Assembly (NCBI RefSeq): GCF_000153185.1
Contig: NZ_CH724151.1
Location: 325,154 to 389,153, forward strand
Length of the DNA: 64,000 nucleotides
Direction of reading: 5' to 3'
DNA from: Reinekea blandensis MED297
Lineage (GTDB): Bacteria; Pseudomonadota; Gammaproteobacteria; Pseudomonadales; Natronospirillaceae
Positions 43,097-51,732 of the stretch are shown here, in pieces. A model generated the notes under the pieces. That model ran no database searches. It was not told the DNA's origin and saw only the letters and a list, made by a program, of their open reading frames with translations. Each line of letters begins with the position of its first letter. The stretch's first letter is position 1. A program made the position numbers and the translations under genes.

Positions 43097-44768
43097 ACGG
43101 CAACTGCCTGGGTGGTTTGCTACCGATGCCAACCGGCTGTTTCACTGGTACCTGGAATCGGAAGAGTCCGCTCGAGCGTTGGTCGTACTGATCCCGCCAC
43201 TCGGCCATGAAGCTTTCCACAGTCATCGGTTTTATCGTTTACTGGCGGATGAATGTCAGCGTAACGGCTTTGATGTCATCCGCTTTGACCTCCCTGGCCA
43301 TGGTGACTCAACCGGCGACCTGGCAGATCCGGCTTGTCACGTCTCCTGGCTATCTGACATCCAACAACTGATTCAGCACTATCGTCAGGATCGTCCCCTG
43401 ATCGTTGGCGGTTTACGGTTTGGCGCCAACCTAGCGTCGATGATTCAAGCAGACCATTACCTGCTAATTGAACCGGTTTTATCCCCCAAGCGGTACGTCC
43501 GGGAAATCAGTGTTTCTGCACGCATCGGCGCGTCTGACAGCGGTGACTCCATAGGCGTTGAGTCGGGCGGTTACACCTACACTCAAGCATTACTCGATTG
43601 GATAAAGTCCAGTGATACCCAATTTGCTTCCGGGCAGGCCAGCGGTCAAATCATTCTGAGTCAACCCGATCGGCTGAAGTCAGCTTTCGGCAACTTACCC
43701 TCACTCGAAGTTGATTCGGCTACCGGCCTCGATGGTTTGCTAGCCGAACCACAATACTCTGATATTCCTGACGGGTTATTCGGTCAGGTTTTAGGCCCGT
43801 TACTTGATTGGCCAGCACACATGGCGCCGGTAAACCTACCGGCCCCCGATCGGGCTATTGAGGAAACGGAGTGGACTGAATCCTGCTATCAGGACAGCAT
43901 CGGCCAGTTTGGCATTCTCTGCGAACCTTCTGAATGCCAGCATAACAATGTGTTGGTGTTTTTAAACTCGGGCAGTGGTCCGCATACCGGCCCTAACCGT
44001 TTATACGTCGAGCTTTGTCGCACCTTAGCAACGCATGGCATCCGCACCCTTCGAGTCGATATTAAAAACCTGGGTGACAGCGCGAACATTGAAACTGAAC
44101 AGGAAAATCATTGCTATCCCCATCGCGCAACTGAATATTGCAATGCGCTGTTAACCGATCTTTCTGAGCATGAATGGGCACAGCACATTTCTCTGGCGGG
44201 TATTTGTTCCGGCGCCCATCACGCGTTCCACAGTGGCGTCGCCGGTCATCCGAAGTTAAGTCAATTGATTCTGATTAATCCACTGACTTTTTACTGGCAC
44301 GAAGGAATGTCACTGGCCACACCGACGGAACAACAGGTGACGGTTGATTCGCATTATTACGCGCGCACCCTGCGCAGCGGTGCCGCCTGGAAAAAACTGT
44401 TTTCCGGCAAAGTAGACTACAGCTACATCGCCAAGTTTGCATTTCGCTTCGGCATTAAAAAAGCCGGCGCTTCGATTGGCGCGCTGAAGCGATTGGTCGC
44501 CCCGGTCCCAGCCAATCAATTTACACGGGACTTAGCAGTACTGAAACAACGTGGTATTGAGACCAGCCTGATTATTGCAGAATATGATCCCGGCTGGGGG
44601 TTGCTAAACGATGCCAGCCAAATGAAACCCTCGTCCGTGTTTGCGAGATTCCCGGTCAAAGGGCTGACGATACCTAAAGCGAACCACACCTTTTCGAAAC
44701 GATCGACAAGACCGCTGCTGGTCGAGGCACTCGTCAGCAGCCTGCAGCAAGCGGAGGTCAGCCCATGA
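43089..44768 (+). CDS. Tandem alpha/beta-hydrolase, exosortase-A hydrolase fusion, copy 1
   Basis: 559 residues made of two alpha/beta-hydrolase domains. Domain 1 (about 15-240) has LIPPLGHEAFHSHR and VIRFDLPGHGDSTG, but the nucleophile elbow reads GLRFG (108-112), with Arg instead of Ser, like exosortase-A hydrolase 2 as I recall it. Domain 2 (about 275-550) has LNSGSGPHTGPNRLY, TLRVDIKNLGDSAN and the elbow GICSG with Cys373 in place of Ser, like exosortase-A hydrolase 1. A Cys elbow suggests a thioester-type reaction. It may release or transfer carrier-bound acyl groups. The two-family assignment is from memory. Confidence 0.72.
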   Translation: MNERQLPGWFATDANRLFHWYLESEESARALVVLIPPLGHEAFHSHRFYRLLADECQRNGFDVIRFDLPGHGDSTGDLADPACHVSWLSDIQQLIQHYRQDRPLIVGGLRFGANLASMIQADHYLLIEPVLSPKRYVREISVSARIGASDSGDSIGVESGGYTYTQALLDWIKSSDTQFASGQASGQIILSQPDRLKSAFGNLPSLEVDSATGLDGLLAEPQYSDIPDGLFGQVLGPLLDWPAHMAPVNLPAPDRAIEETEWTESCYQDSIGQFGILCEPSECQHNNVLVFLNSGSGPHTGPNRLYVELCRTLATHGIRTLRVDIKNLGDSANIETEQENHCYPHRATEYCNALLTDLSEHEWAQHISLAGICSGAHHAFHSGVAGHPKLSQLILINPLTFYWHEGMSLATPTEQQVTVDSHYYARTLRSGAAWKKLFSGKVDYSYIAKFAFRFGIKKAGASIGALKRLVAPVPANQFTRDLAVLKQRGIETSLIIAEYDPGWGLLNDASQMKPSSVFARFPVKGLTIPKANHTFSKRSTRPLLVEALVSSLQQAEVSP

Positions 44769-45898
44769 CAACCCGTGCTTACATCTATTTGTTCAATAAC
44801 CAGCCTACCTTTCTGCGGCACCGATATGCAGAGTTGGATTTGTTCCGGTTTATTGCCGCCATGATGGTCCTGCTCTATCACTTCACGGCGAGTGGCGTCG
44901 GCAATACCATGCACGCTGATCGTTATAACTTAATTGCAACCAACAGCCTGTTCCCAACTTTAACCGAGGCCACCCGATTTGGTTTTCTGGGCGTAAACCT
45001 GTTTTTTATGATCAGCGGCTTTATCATTTTCGCCTCGGCGTCTTCACGCTCGGCCGTTAACTTTGCAGTGAACCGGGCGATCCGTTTGTACCCTACCTAC
45101 TGGCTCTCTATTCTGTTTACCCTGGCCGTGCTTTATGGATTTCTGGGCACCAACTTTAGTTTGCCGTTAAAAGACATCATCTTAAACCTGACGATGATTC
45201 AACCTTATCTGGGTGTCGGGCATCTTGATCCAGTCTATTGGACGCTCGTAGTTGAACTTCATTTTTATTTTCTGGTGTTCTTTCTGCTGCTGGCAAACCA
45301 AATTAAAGCATGGCGGTTCTGGCTCACTCTGTGGCTAGTGATGAGTTGGGCATACGTGCTCACCGGTCAACCATTTTTTTACGCCTATCTGTTTGATGCC
45401 CAGTATGCGGGATACTTTATTGCCGGAATTTTGTTCTGTACTCACTATAAACAGCGCTGGGACTATTGGTCTTTAGTGATGCTTTGCGGAGCTTTTTTAT
45501 TGTGCCTGTACAGCTTGCCACAACAGGTTGCTCTGTATAACGCGGGAGAGGCCTCGATTTCGATGATCATTACCGGCGATCTCATCATCACCGGTCTATT
45601 TGCTGCGTTCGCGCTCTTTTCCAGCGGTCGGGTAACCTTGTCCAGCCATCCAACCCTGATTTTACTTGGTGCGATGACTTATCCACTGTATCTGACACAT
45701 CATCAGTTTGGCCGCTACCTGATCGACCGAGTCGCCCCCATGATTGGGAGCCACGCCAGTGTCATTCTGGCAATCGTACTGTCATTAGCCATTGCCTATA
45801 TTTTTGTCATCATCATTGACCGAAATATAACACCGGCTCTTAAAACCCTATCCGGAAAACTGTTCACCCTTAAACCCACTCGTAAGGAAGCGATATGA
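44765..45898 (+). CDS. Acyltransferase-3 family membrane protein
   Basis: 377 residues with about ten membrane helices. The N-terminal RYAELDLFRFIAAMMVLLYHF holds the conserved Arg/His of the AT3 (OafA/NodX) family, and LGVNLFFMISGFIIF is the second signature. No SGNH domain is fused at the C-terminus; the separate SGNH lipoprotein at 49464 could serve that role. It moves an acyl group across the inner membrane onto a sugar. Between a hydrolase and an ACP gene, it is the likely terminal acyltransferase of the decoration pathway. Confidence 0.88.
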   Translation: MTTRAYIYLFNNQPTFLRHRYAELDLFRFIAAMMVLLYHFTASGVGNTMHADRYNLIATNSLFPTLTEATRFGFLGVNLFFMISGFIIFASASSRSAVNFAVNRAIRLYPTYWLSILFTLAVLYGFLGTNFSLPLKDIILNLTMIQPYLGVGHLDPVYWTLVVELHFYFLVFFLLLANQIKAWRFWLTLWLVMSWAYVLTGQPFFYAYLFDAQYAGYFIAGILFCTHYKQRWDYWSLVMLCGAFLLCLYSLPQQVALYNAGEASISMIITGDLIITGLFAAFALFSSGRVTLSSHPTLILLGAMTYPLYLTHHQFGRYLIDRVAPMIGSHASVILAIVLSLAIAYIFVIIIDRNITPALKTLSGKLFTLKPTRKEAI

Positions 45899-46134
45899 CC
45901 AAATCCGATATTGAATCGATCCTATTAGAGATTTTCGAAAGTCTGTTCCCTCAAGTCGCGTCAGAACAGTTACCGCAGTTGAAACAGACCGATATCGAGC
46001 AATGGGATTCTATGGCTCAGGTCAATCTCATCGCGGCCATTGAAGGCGAGTTCGATCTGGTCATCGACATCGATTCTGCATCAAAACTGCAGTCATTCGA
46101 CGAATGCGTGCAGTACGTGCACGGCCAGGTCTGA
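45895..46134 (+). CDS. Acyl/peptidyl carrier protein 2
   Basis: 79-residue carrier with phosphopantetheine site Ser39 in IEQWDSMAQVNLI. The WDSM form is common in carriers that pair with FkbH-type enzymes. It overlaps the acyltransferase by 4 bases and is 9 bases before the FkbH-like gene, so it is the probable glyceryl or hydroxyacyl carrier of that enzyme. It differs clearly from carrier 1 (GLTSL), suggesting separate partners. Confidence 0.88.
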   Translation: MTKSDIESILLEIFESLFPQVASEQLPQLKQTDIEQWDSMAQVNLIAAIEGEFDLVIDIDSASKLQSFDECVQYVHGQV

Positions 46135-46143
46135 GGTCAGATC

Positions 46144-47775
46144 ATGAAGTATTTGGAGGCGGTTCGAACTCTAAAAGGGTTGAAGGAAACCGCAGACACT
46201 ACGTCCGTGTTGATTGCCTCCTCTTTTCAGAGTGAAGCCTGGAACCTGTATATTCAAGCGTTCTATGCCCGCCAGGGTGTTCGCGCTCAGGTTTCACACC
46301 TGCCATTCGGATCTCTTCAGCAACACGCCCGCAGCACCGGGTTAAGCGATAACAAGACGCTGTTGCTTTTAGCACCCTGGGATTTTTTCCCAAAGTGGGA
46401 TTGGCGAATGGGCTACGATCAGGGGCTAGACTCACTTGATTCTATTTTATCGACGGTAGAGGACAATGCCGCAGCGATCCTGTCATGCCATCCTGAAGGC
46501 CTGTTGTATGTTGATGCGCCGGTTCGCCCTCTCTTCAGCCAACCCGAAGATGAACTGCCTATTCACGCAGCTATTCATCAGGCACTTAACAGCGCCAAAT
46601 GTCCCAAAGCCCTATGTTCCGCTGCGGACATTGACCTGTATCTACAAACCGGCCAGCTGCTCAACGGTCATCAAATTGGGGACGCCATCGATCACTACAT
46701 TCGCGCCGATGACGAGTTCCGGCTTGCAGGAAAAAAGCTGATTGTCACGGATTTAGACAACACACTTTGGGCGGGCGTTATCGGAGAAGATGGCCCTGAA
46801 GGCATCGCTTACCAGAATCACGACCGGGGCTACCCGCATTACCTTTATCAGTCTCTGCTCAAACAGCTGAAGGCTTCGGGCGCCCTGATCGCAGCGGTGA
46901 GCAAAAATGACCCTGATCTCGCCGAGTTGCCCTTTGTGCAAGGCGGCATGAGTCTTAACAAAACAGATATGGTAACGATCACCGCCAGCTACGAGGCAAA
47001 GTCAGCACAAATTCTCGCTTTGTCCGAACAACTCGATTTACCGACCAGCAGCTTTGTATTTGTCGATGACAATCCAGTTGAACTGGAAGAGGTCCGACAG
47101 GCGTTGCCCGATGTGGAGATATTGCACTTTAAAGCGAATGCGGCCGATTTGAGCCGCCTGCTACAGTGCTTGCTGAAACATTTTCCGAGATCCATCCACA
47201 CGCAGGAAGACAGCGATCGGACCCGACTTTATCAAACCCGGTTAAAAGGTCAGATACATCGACCTGCTCAGGGCAGCGATCTGACCAAATACCTGAAGTC
47301 GCTGAACATGACGCTGAAGATTTCAGAGCGTGGATCCGATGATTACCAACGTGCACTTCAGTTAATAAATAAAACCAATCAGTTCAATTTGAATGGACTG
47401 AGGCTGACCGAGGATCAACTGCGCTCAGAGCTTGCATCCGGCGCACAACTTTGGACGGCTGAACTGACTGATCAACATGGCAGTCACGGCGAAGTCATCA
47501 GTTGTCTGATAAAAGGCAGTCGGATCAGTCATTTGGTTATGTCCTGCCGGGTACTTAACCGGGATGCAGAGTACGCCTTTATCCATGCCATTAAAACTCG
47601 GCAATCGGATCAATCTCTCAACTTTGATTTTCAGGCGACTGAACGCAATACACCCATGCAAAAATTTATTGGTGCCATAACCGATAACGGAGTCCTAAGT
47701 GTTGATAACTCCGTTCAAGAAAAACTCAACAAAGCATCTTCTTTATTTACGGTGGCCTTCAGTCATGGCAGTTAA
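46144..47775 (+). CDS. FkbH-like HAD-IIIC enzyme
   Basis: 543 residues. The HAD phosphatase motif I is Asp203-LDNT in LIVTDLDNTLWAGVIGEDG; motif FVFVDDNPVELEEV follows. The C-terminal GNAT-like end includes NKTNQFNLNGLRL, the FkbH-family signature. FkbH enzymes dephosphorylate 1,3-bisphosphoglycerate and load D-glyceryl onto a partner ACP for polyketide extender units. Here there is no polyketide synthase, so the glyceryl-ACP, or a product derived from it, may decorate a glycan. It is directly preceded by carrier 2. The next gene starts inside its last 11 bases. Confidence 0.85.
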   Translation: MKYLEAVRTLKGLKETADTTSVLIASSFQSEAWNLYIQAFYARQGVRAQVSHLPFGSLQQHARSTGLSDNKTLLLLAPWDFFPKWDWRMGYDQGLDSLDSILSTVEDNAAAILSCHPEGLLYVDAPVRPLFSQPEDELPIHAAIHQALNSAKCPKALCSAADIDLYLQTGQLLNGHQIGDAIDHYIRADDEFRLAGKKLIVTDLDNTLWAGVIGEDGPEGIAYQNHDRGYPHYLYQSLLKQLKASGALIAAVSKNDPDLAELPFVQGGMSLNKTDMVTITASYEAKSAQILALSEQLDLPTSSFVFVDDNPVELEEVRQALPDVEILHFKANAADLSRLLQCLLKHFPRSIHTQEDSDRTRLYQTRLKGQIHRPAQGSDLTKYLKSLNMTLKISERGSDDYQRALQLINKTNQFNLNGLRLTEDQLRSELASGAQLWTAELTDQHGSHGEVISCLIKGSRISHLVMSCRVLNRDAEYAFIHAIKTRQSDQSLNFDFQATERNTPMQKFIGAITDNGVLSVDNSVQEKLNKASSLFTVAFSHGS

Positions 47776-49528
47776 TCAGTTCCACGGTTGGGTAAACGCT
47801 GGCCAACATTCTATTTTCGTATCGGAGTTCTTGCCTGAAAACGGCAACAGTCGAGGCAACGTTATTATTGCCCCACCCTTCGGGCCGGAATATATGCATT
47901 GTAAAGCGTCGATACGAAAGCTGTGTTTTCAATTGGCTCAGGCAGGCTTTAGTACAATAAGTTTCGATTGGCCAGGGTACGGTAACAGCACGGGTCGCTT
48001 ACCCGAGCCGCAATGGCTGCAATGCGCACAGGAATGTCTAACACAAATGATACAAACCCTGAGTGATAAAAGCGGTACACCGCCATCACTTATTTGTCTC
48101 AGAAGTGCGTCCCTACCGGCGATAGAGGTTGCCAATGGCAGCCCGTTGAACCATTTATTTTTTTGGTATCCCTATACTCAGGGTAAAGCCCTTATTCGCG
48201 ATTTTCAGTTAATTGATCACGCCATGAGGGTCTCGCCGGATCACGATACTCTGACCGCCGGCGGATATCCGCTGGCCCAATCCGAAGTTGAGAGCATCGA
48301 AACGCTAGCGATGACTCAGCTCTCACCATCGGCGTGCACCAGCGTATTTACCATTCACAGTCCGGAAGCCAAACGTCTGGCGTATCAAACGGCGCTAAAA
48401 GAGCAGAACATACCCTTTTCTTCGGTTGTCTCGACCGAACTTCGCGCGATGGCACGACAGGCAGAGTTGTCCACCCCGCCGGAAACCGATATGCAGTGCA
48501 TTGTTCAAACCTTACTGAATAATCCGGCAACGTCCGGCTATGTTGACCGGCTGTCGCAACCTGAGCTGATTTCGGATCAATGGCGAGAGCGTGTGGTTAA
48601 ATATGGGCCATGGACTGGCTTTGGCATTTTATCTGAACCGAATGAGCCCTCATCGATACAGGATTGCCTCGTCATTCCCAATACCGGCTCCGGTCATCAT
48701 TGTGGCCCTAACGGACTTCATACCCGTTTGGCTCGTGAACTCTGCCAACAAGGCATCGCCGCCATGCGGTTTGATCTTCGACACCTGGGCAACAGTGGTA
48801 TCCAGCCGAACGATAACCGTACTGATGCCTATTGTTCGCATGCTGGTGAAGATGTCGGACAGGTGGTTTCTGCACTAACCAACGAGGGTTATCAGCGCCC
48901 TTCGCTGTTTGGCATCTGCGCCGGAGCCCACAGTTGCTTCCAGTACCTGACCCGCCAACATCCCCTTCATTCGTTGGGCAATATTTTCCTGGTCAATCCT
49001 AATACGCTGTACTGGGCTGAGGGGGACGATGCCTGGCAACCGGAAAAAAACAACGATGAGCATGAAGCGCACTATCATCGGCAGCAGGCAACCAATGTCC
49101 ACGCTTGGCTCAATCTGCTGAAATCGCCGTCGAAATGGGCACGCATTGCCGAAGTCGCGGTTACGCGGGCATTCTCAATACTGAAACGTTTAGTTCGATC
49201 TGGTGATAAAACTCAAAATAGGTTTGTAGAGGATTGTCGTACTTTCCTGAACGCTGCACAGTCACTTTACTTTATCTTCTCACCCGATGAGCCGGGGGAA
49301 CAGATTCTTGAAGCTAAAGGAGGGGCTCAGCTTAAACAGCTGGGTCGGCAAAGTCAGATGCACTGGTTGCAACTGATCAACGGCGATCATACCTTTACCA
49401 CCACAGCCGACCGTGACGAGCTAATAAGAGTTATCCGATCGGCCTTTACCGATGCCTCGCCGATTAAAAAACCGACTCAAAAGCGGGCTGCCACTGTGTC
49501 AGCCATTGCTGGTAACCGTATGGGCTGA
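47765..49528 (+). CDS. Tandem alpha/beta-hydrolase, exosortase-A hydrolase fusion, copy 2
   Basis: 587 residues from ATG 47765; an earlier in-frame start at 47699 would overlap FkbH by 77 bases. It is built like the protein at 43089. Domain 1 has VIIAPPFGPEYMHC and TISFDWPGYGNSTG, with a degenerate elbow CLRSA instead of GxSxG. Domain 2 has IPNTGSGHHCGPNGLH, AMRFDLRHLGNSG and the elbow GICAG with Cys385. The two fused hydrolases are paralogs. The last 65 bases overlap the convergent SGNH lipoprotein gene. Confidence 0.72.
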   Translation: MAVNQFHGWVNAGQHSIFVSEFLPENGNSRGNVIIAPPFGPEYMHCKASIRKLCFQLAQAGFSTISFDWPGYGNSTGRLPEPQWLQCAQECLTQMIQTLSDKSGTPPSLICLRSASLPAIEVANGSPLNHLFFWYPYTQGKALIRDFQLIDHAMRVSPDHDTLTAGGYPLAQSEVESIETLAMTQLSPSACTSVFTIHSPEAKRLAYQTALKEQNIPFSSVVSTELRAMARQAELSTPPETDMQCIVQTLLNNPATSGYVDRLSQPELISDQWRERVVKYGPWTGFGILSEPNEPSSIQDCLVIPNTGSGHHCGPNGLHTRLARELCQQGIAAMRFDLRHLGNSGIQPNDNRTDAYCSHAGEDVGQVVSALTNEGYQRPSLFGICAGAHSCFQYLTRQHPLHSLGNIFLVNPNTLYWAEGDDAWQPEKNNDEHEAHYHRQQATNVHAWLNLLKSPSKWARIAEVAVTRAFSILKRLVRSGDKTQNRFVEDCRTFLNAAQSLYFIFSPDEPGEQILEAKGGAQLKQLGRQSQMHWLQLINGDHTFTTTADRDELIRVIRSAFTDASPIKKPTQKRAATVSAIAGNRMG

Positions 49529-50135
49529 AGTGAATACCATCGTCTTGGTAAAATTCAGAGTTGAGGTAGAAACTTGAGCTTTCCATCGGCGCCATCGGTG
49601 GAACTAAGCGGACATGCTCGCTATCAGCATAGACCTTCTGAAGGCGTCGATTCAAATCCAGTAATTCTTCATTAAAGCCCTTAAACCCTTTGTCGCGCGA
49701 CAAGGGGTTTAACAAAGCTAAAAGAAAAGTCTTCTCCGGATACTGATCGGTCAGCTCCTGAATCTGCTTAACGGTTGTTCGGTTGGAAACGTTTTGAGCT
49801 ACGTTATTTGTGCCGAGGCTCAAAGCAATAATGTCGGCTTGCCGAACGGTCTGATAATCGCTCATGCGCTGTCGAATGGCATATACAGTATCGCCACGAA
49901 TCCCCAGGTTTATCGCGGGTACCGGTAATTGTTCGATGTCCATAAACTCAAAATGACTGTCTCCCAGCAGCACCAAGTCGACGTCCTCAGACTGACGGTC
50001 ATTGGCCAATAGCAATGGCATGCGCTTTTCTGCATGTTCGTCAAACATCGGATCTCGAAGCACCATACTGTCCGACGACTCGCACGAAGTCATCAGAAAC
50101 ATCGCAATCATGGTGGTCAACAGCACACGAATCAT
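49464..50135 (-). CDS. SGNH/GDSL hydrolase lipoprotein
   Basis: 223 residues. Lipobox FLMTSC gives Cys18. SGNH blocks are complete: LLGDSHFEF (catalytic Ser), INLGIRGD (Gly), SLGTNNVAQ (Asn) and DDGIHFSPYGY (Asp/His). It is an outer-envelope esterase or acyltransferase. SGNH proteins often work with AT3 acyltransferases to O-acylate polysaccharides, so it may be the periplasmic partner of the AT3 at 44765. It overlaps the ligase upstream by 4 bases (ATGA), making it the last gene of the minus EPS operon. Confidence 0.85.
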   Translation of the reverse strand: MIRVLLTTMIAMFLMTSCESSDSMVLRDPMFDEHAEKRMPLLLANDRQSEDVDLVLLGDSHFEFMDIEQLPVPAINLGIRGDTVYAIRQRMSDYQTVRQADIIALSLGTNNVAQNVSNRTTVKQIQELTDQYPEKTFLLALLNPLSRDKGFKGFNEELLDLNRRLQKVYADSEHVRLVPPMAPMESSSFYLNSEFYQDDGIHFSPYGYQQWLTQWQPAFESVF

Positions 50136-51667
50136 GACAGTTCCTTAACCAGCTGCAGTGTCTGTTTCCGATCGTATTTTCCGTTAGGTGTACGAGGCAT
50201 GTCATCAGAACAATAACGAACCACCGTCGGTATCATATAAGGGGGTAGCAAGGTTTGCATAATGGAAGTTAACTCTCTTTGTTCCAACGTCTCCGTGGGT
50301 TTGATCAGAGCTCCAATAAAATCATCGCCATTGGTAATAGACTGACCAAAAACCACAACCACTTCCGATAGTTTCTCATTGGTCAACAGTCGGGATTCAA
50401 TCTCACCCAGTTCAATCCGATAGCCGAGGTACTTTATCTGATTGTCTTTGCGGCCAATAAAATGAAAGTTACCGTCAGCATCAATATCGACAATATCACC
50501 GGTACAGTAGAGAGCATCCGGATACAGATTATGATTGGGGTTCTGAATAAAGACGGCTGAGGTTTTATCCGGGTCATTCAAGTAACCATAGGAAACCGCA
50601 TTACCACGAACAAGTAGTTCACCGCGAGCACCGGGTTCAGAAAGTAACTCGCCAGACTCTGTTCTGACAAACAGGCTCATATTATGCCGCGGTTTGCCGA
50701 TGGGCACACTGGTACAGTCGACCTCGGGTATCTCAGTAAAGGTGTGAAAACTGCAATCGACCGTAATTTCGGTCGGTCCATACATGTTAGTAAAGGTAAT
50801 GTGCGGATACAGCAGCATCCATTCTCGAAGCACCTGAGGCGGCAATGCCTCACCAGCCGCGAGTATGTGGCGCAGTGCTGGGAACGAATCCTCTTTGAGA
50901 CGTCGCGATTTCAGCAACATCGTCAACACGGATGGGACACAAAAGAAAACGCTGATCTGACTCGCGTTCAACCATTTGATCATTCTCGGTAGCACCGCAT
51001 TCAAAGACTCTGGTACCAAATGCAACGTGGCACCGGCCTTGAATGCTGTATAAATATCGAAGGTCGAATTATCAAAGTAAAGCGGCGCATGATTAGCAAC
51101 CTGATCGTCAGCGTTGATGCCATAGTTATCAACGCACCAATCAATATAATCGACAATTGCCCGGTGCGGGATCATTACGCCCTTGGGCACTCCAGTTGAG
51201 CCGGACGTAAACAACACATACGCCAGGTCGATAGACAGTACATCGGGAGGCACAAACGCTGGTGCCGTCGATGGCAACTTCTGTACATTCACTATCTGAC
51301 AGTCAGAATTTGTCAATGCTTGGCGAACCATCGCTTCGGTCTCGTCAACAACGAGTACAACACCGGCTGAAGCCGCATCAACAATGGACGCTAACCGAGC
51401 CGCCGGGCTGTTGGTATCAATCGGAATATAAGCCTGACCACTTTTCATTATGGCCAATAACGCACAGATAGCCTCTATGGACTTCGGTATCACGAATGGG
51501 ACAAATGCATCCTGCGGCCGCTTAAAATGAGACAGGTGCGCTGCCAAGGCGACTGCACGTTCATTCAACGCCTGATAAGAAATTACATCCTCTGCACACC
51601 GAACCGCTGGCTTGTCCGGGTATCGTTCAGCAGATTGTTCAAAGTATTGCAGTGCATTACTGATCAT
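50132..51667 (-). CDS. AMP-forming amino acid/acyl ligase (adenylation enzyme)
   Basis: 511-residue stand-alone adenylation enzyme resembling exosortase-A-associated ligase (TIGR03098) and DltA. Core motifs: A3 LFTSGSTGVPKG (152-163), A4/A5 YFDNSTFDIY with Asp199, MYGPTEITVD, A7 YCTGDIV, A8 GRKDNQIKYLGYRIELGEIE and the A10 lysine Lys497 in NGKYDRK. Asp199 aligns with Asp235 of GrsA, which binds an alpha-amino group, so an amino acid is the likely substrate. It probably loads one of the two carriers. It has a 65-base gap to the beta-barrel gene upstream. Confidence 0.85.
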   Translation of the reverse strand: MISNALQYFEQSAERYPDKPAVRCAEDVISYQALNERAVALAAHLSHFKRPQDAFVPFVIPKSIEAICALLAIMKSGQAYIPIDTNSPAARLASIVDAASAGVVLVVDETEAMVRQALTNSDCQIVNVQKLPSTAPAFVPPDVLSIDLAYVLFTSGSTGVPKGVMIPHRAIVDYIDWCVDNYGINADDQVANHAPLYFDNSTFDIYTAFKAGATLHLVPESLNAVLPRMIKWLNASQISVFFCVPSVLTMLLKSRRLKEDSFPALRHILAAGEALPPQVLREWMLLYPHITFTNMYGPTEITVDCSFHTFTEIPEVDCTSVPIGKPRHNMSLFVRTESGELLSEPGARGELLVRGNAVSYGYLNDPDKTSAVFIQNPNHNLYPDALYCTGDIVDIDADGNFHFIGRKDNQIKYLGYRIELGEIESRLLTNEKLSEVVVVFGQSITNGDDFIGALIKPTETLEQRELTSIMQTLLPPYMIPTVVRYCSDDMPRTPNGKYDRKQTLQLVKELS

Positions 51668-51732
51668 AACTCATCCCTGTTTGTGTGTGCCGCCACCTTG
51701 CCTTTATGCTAACCGGCACGTCTTTCCCTGTG

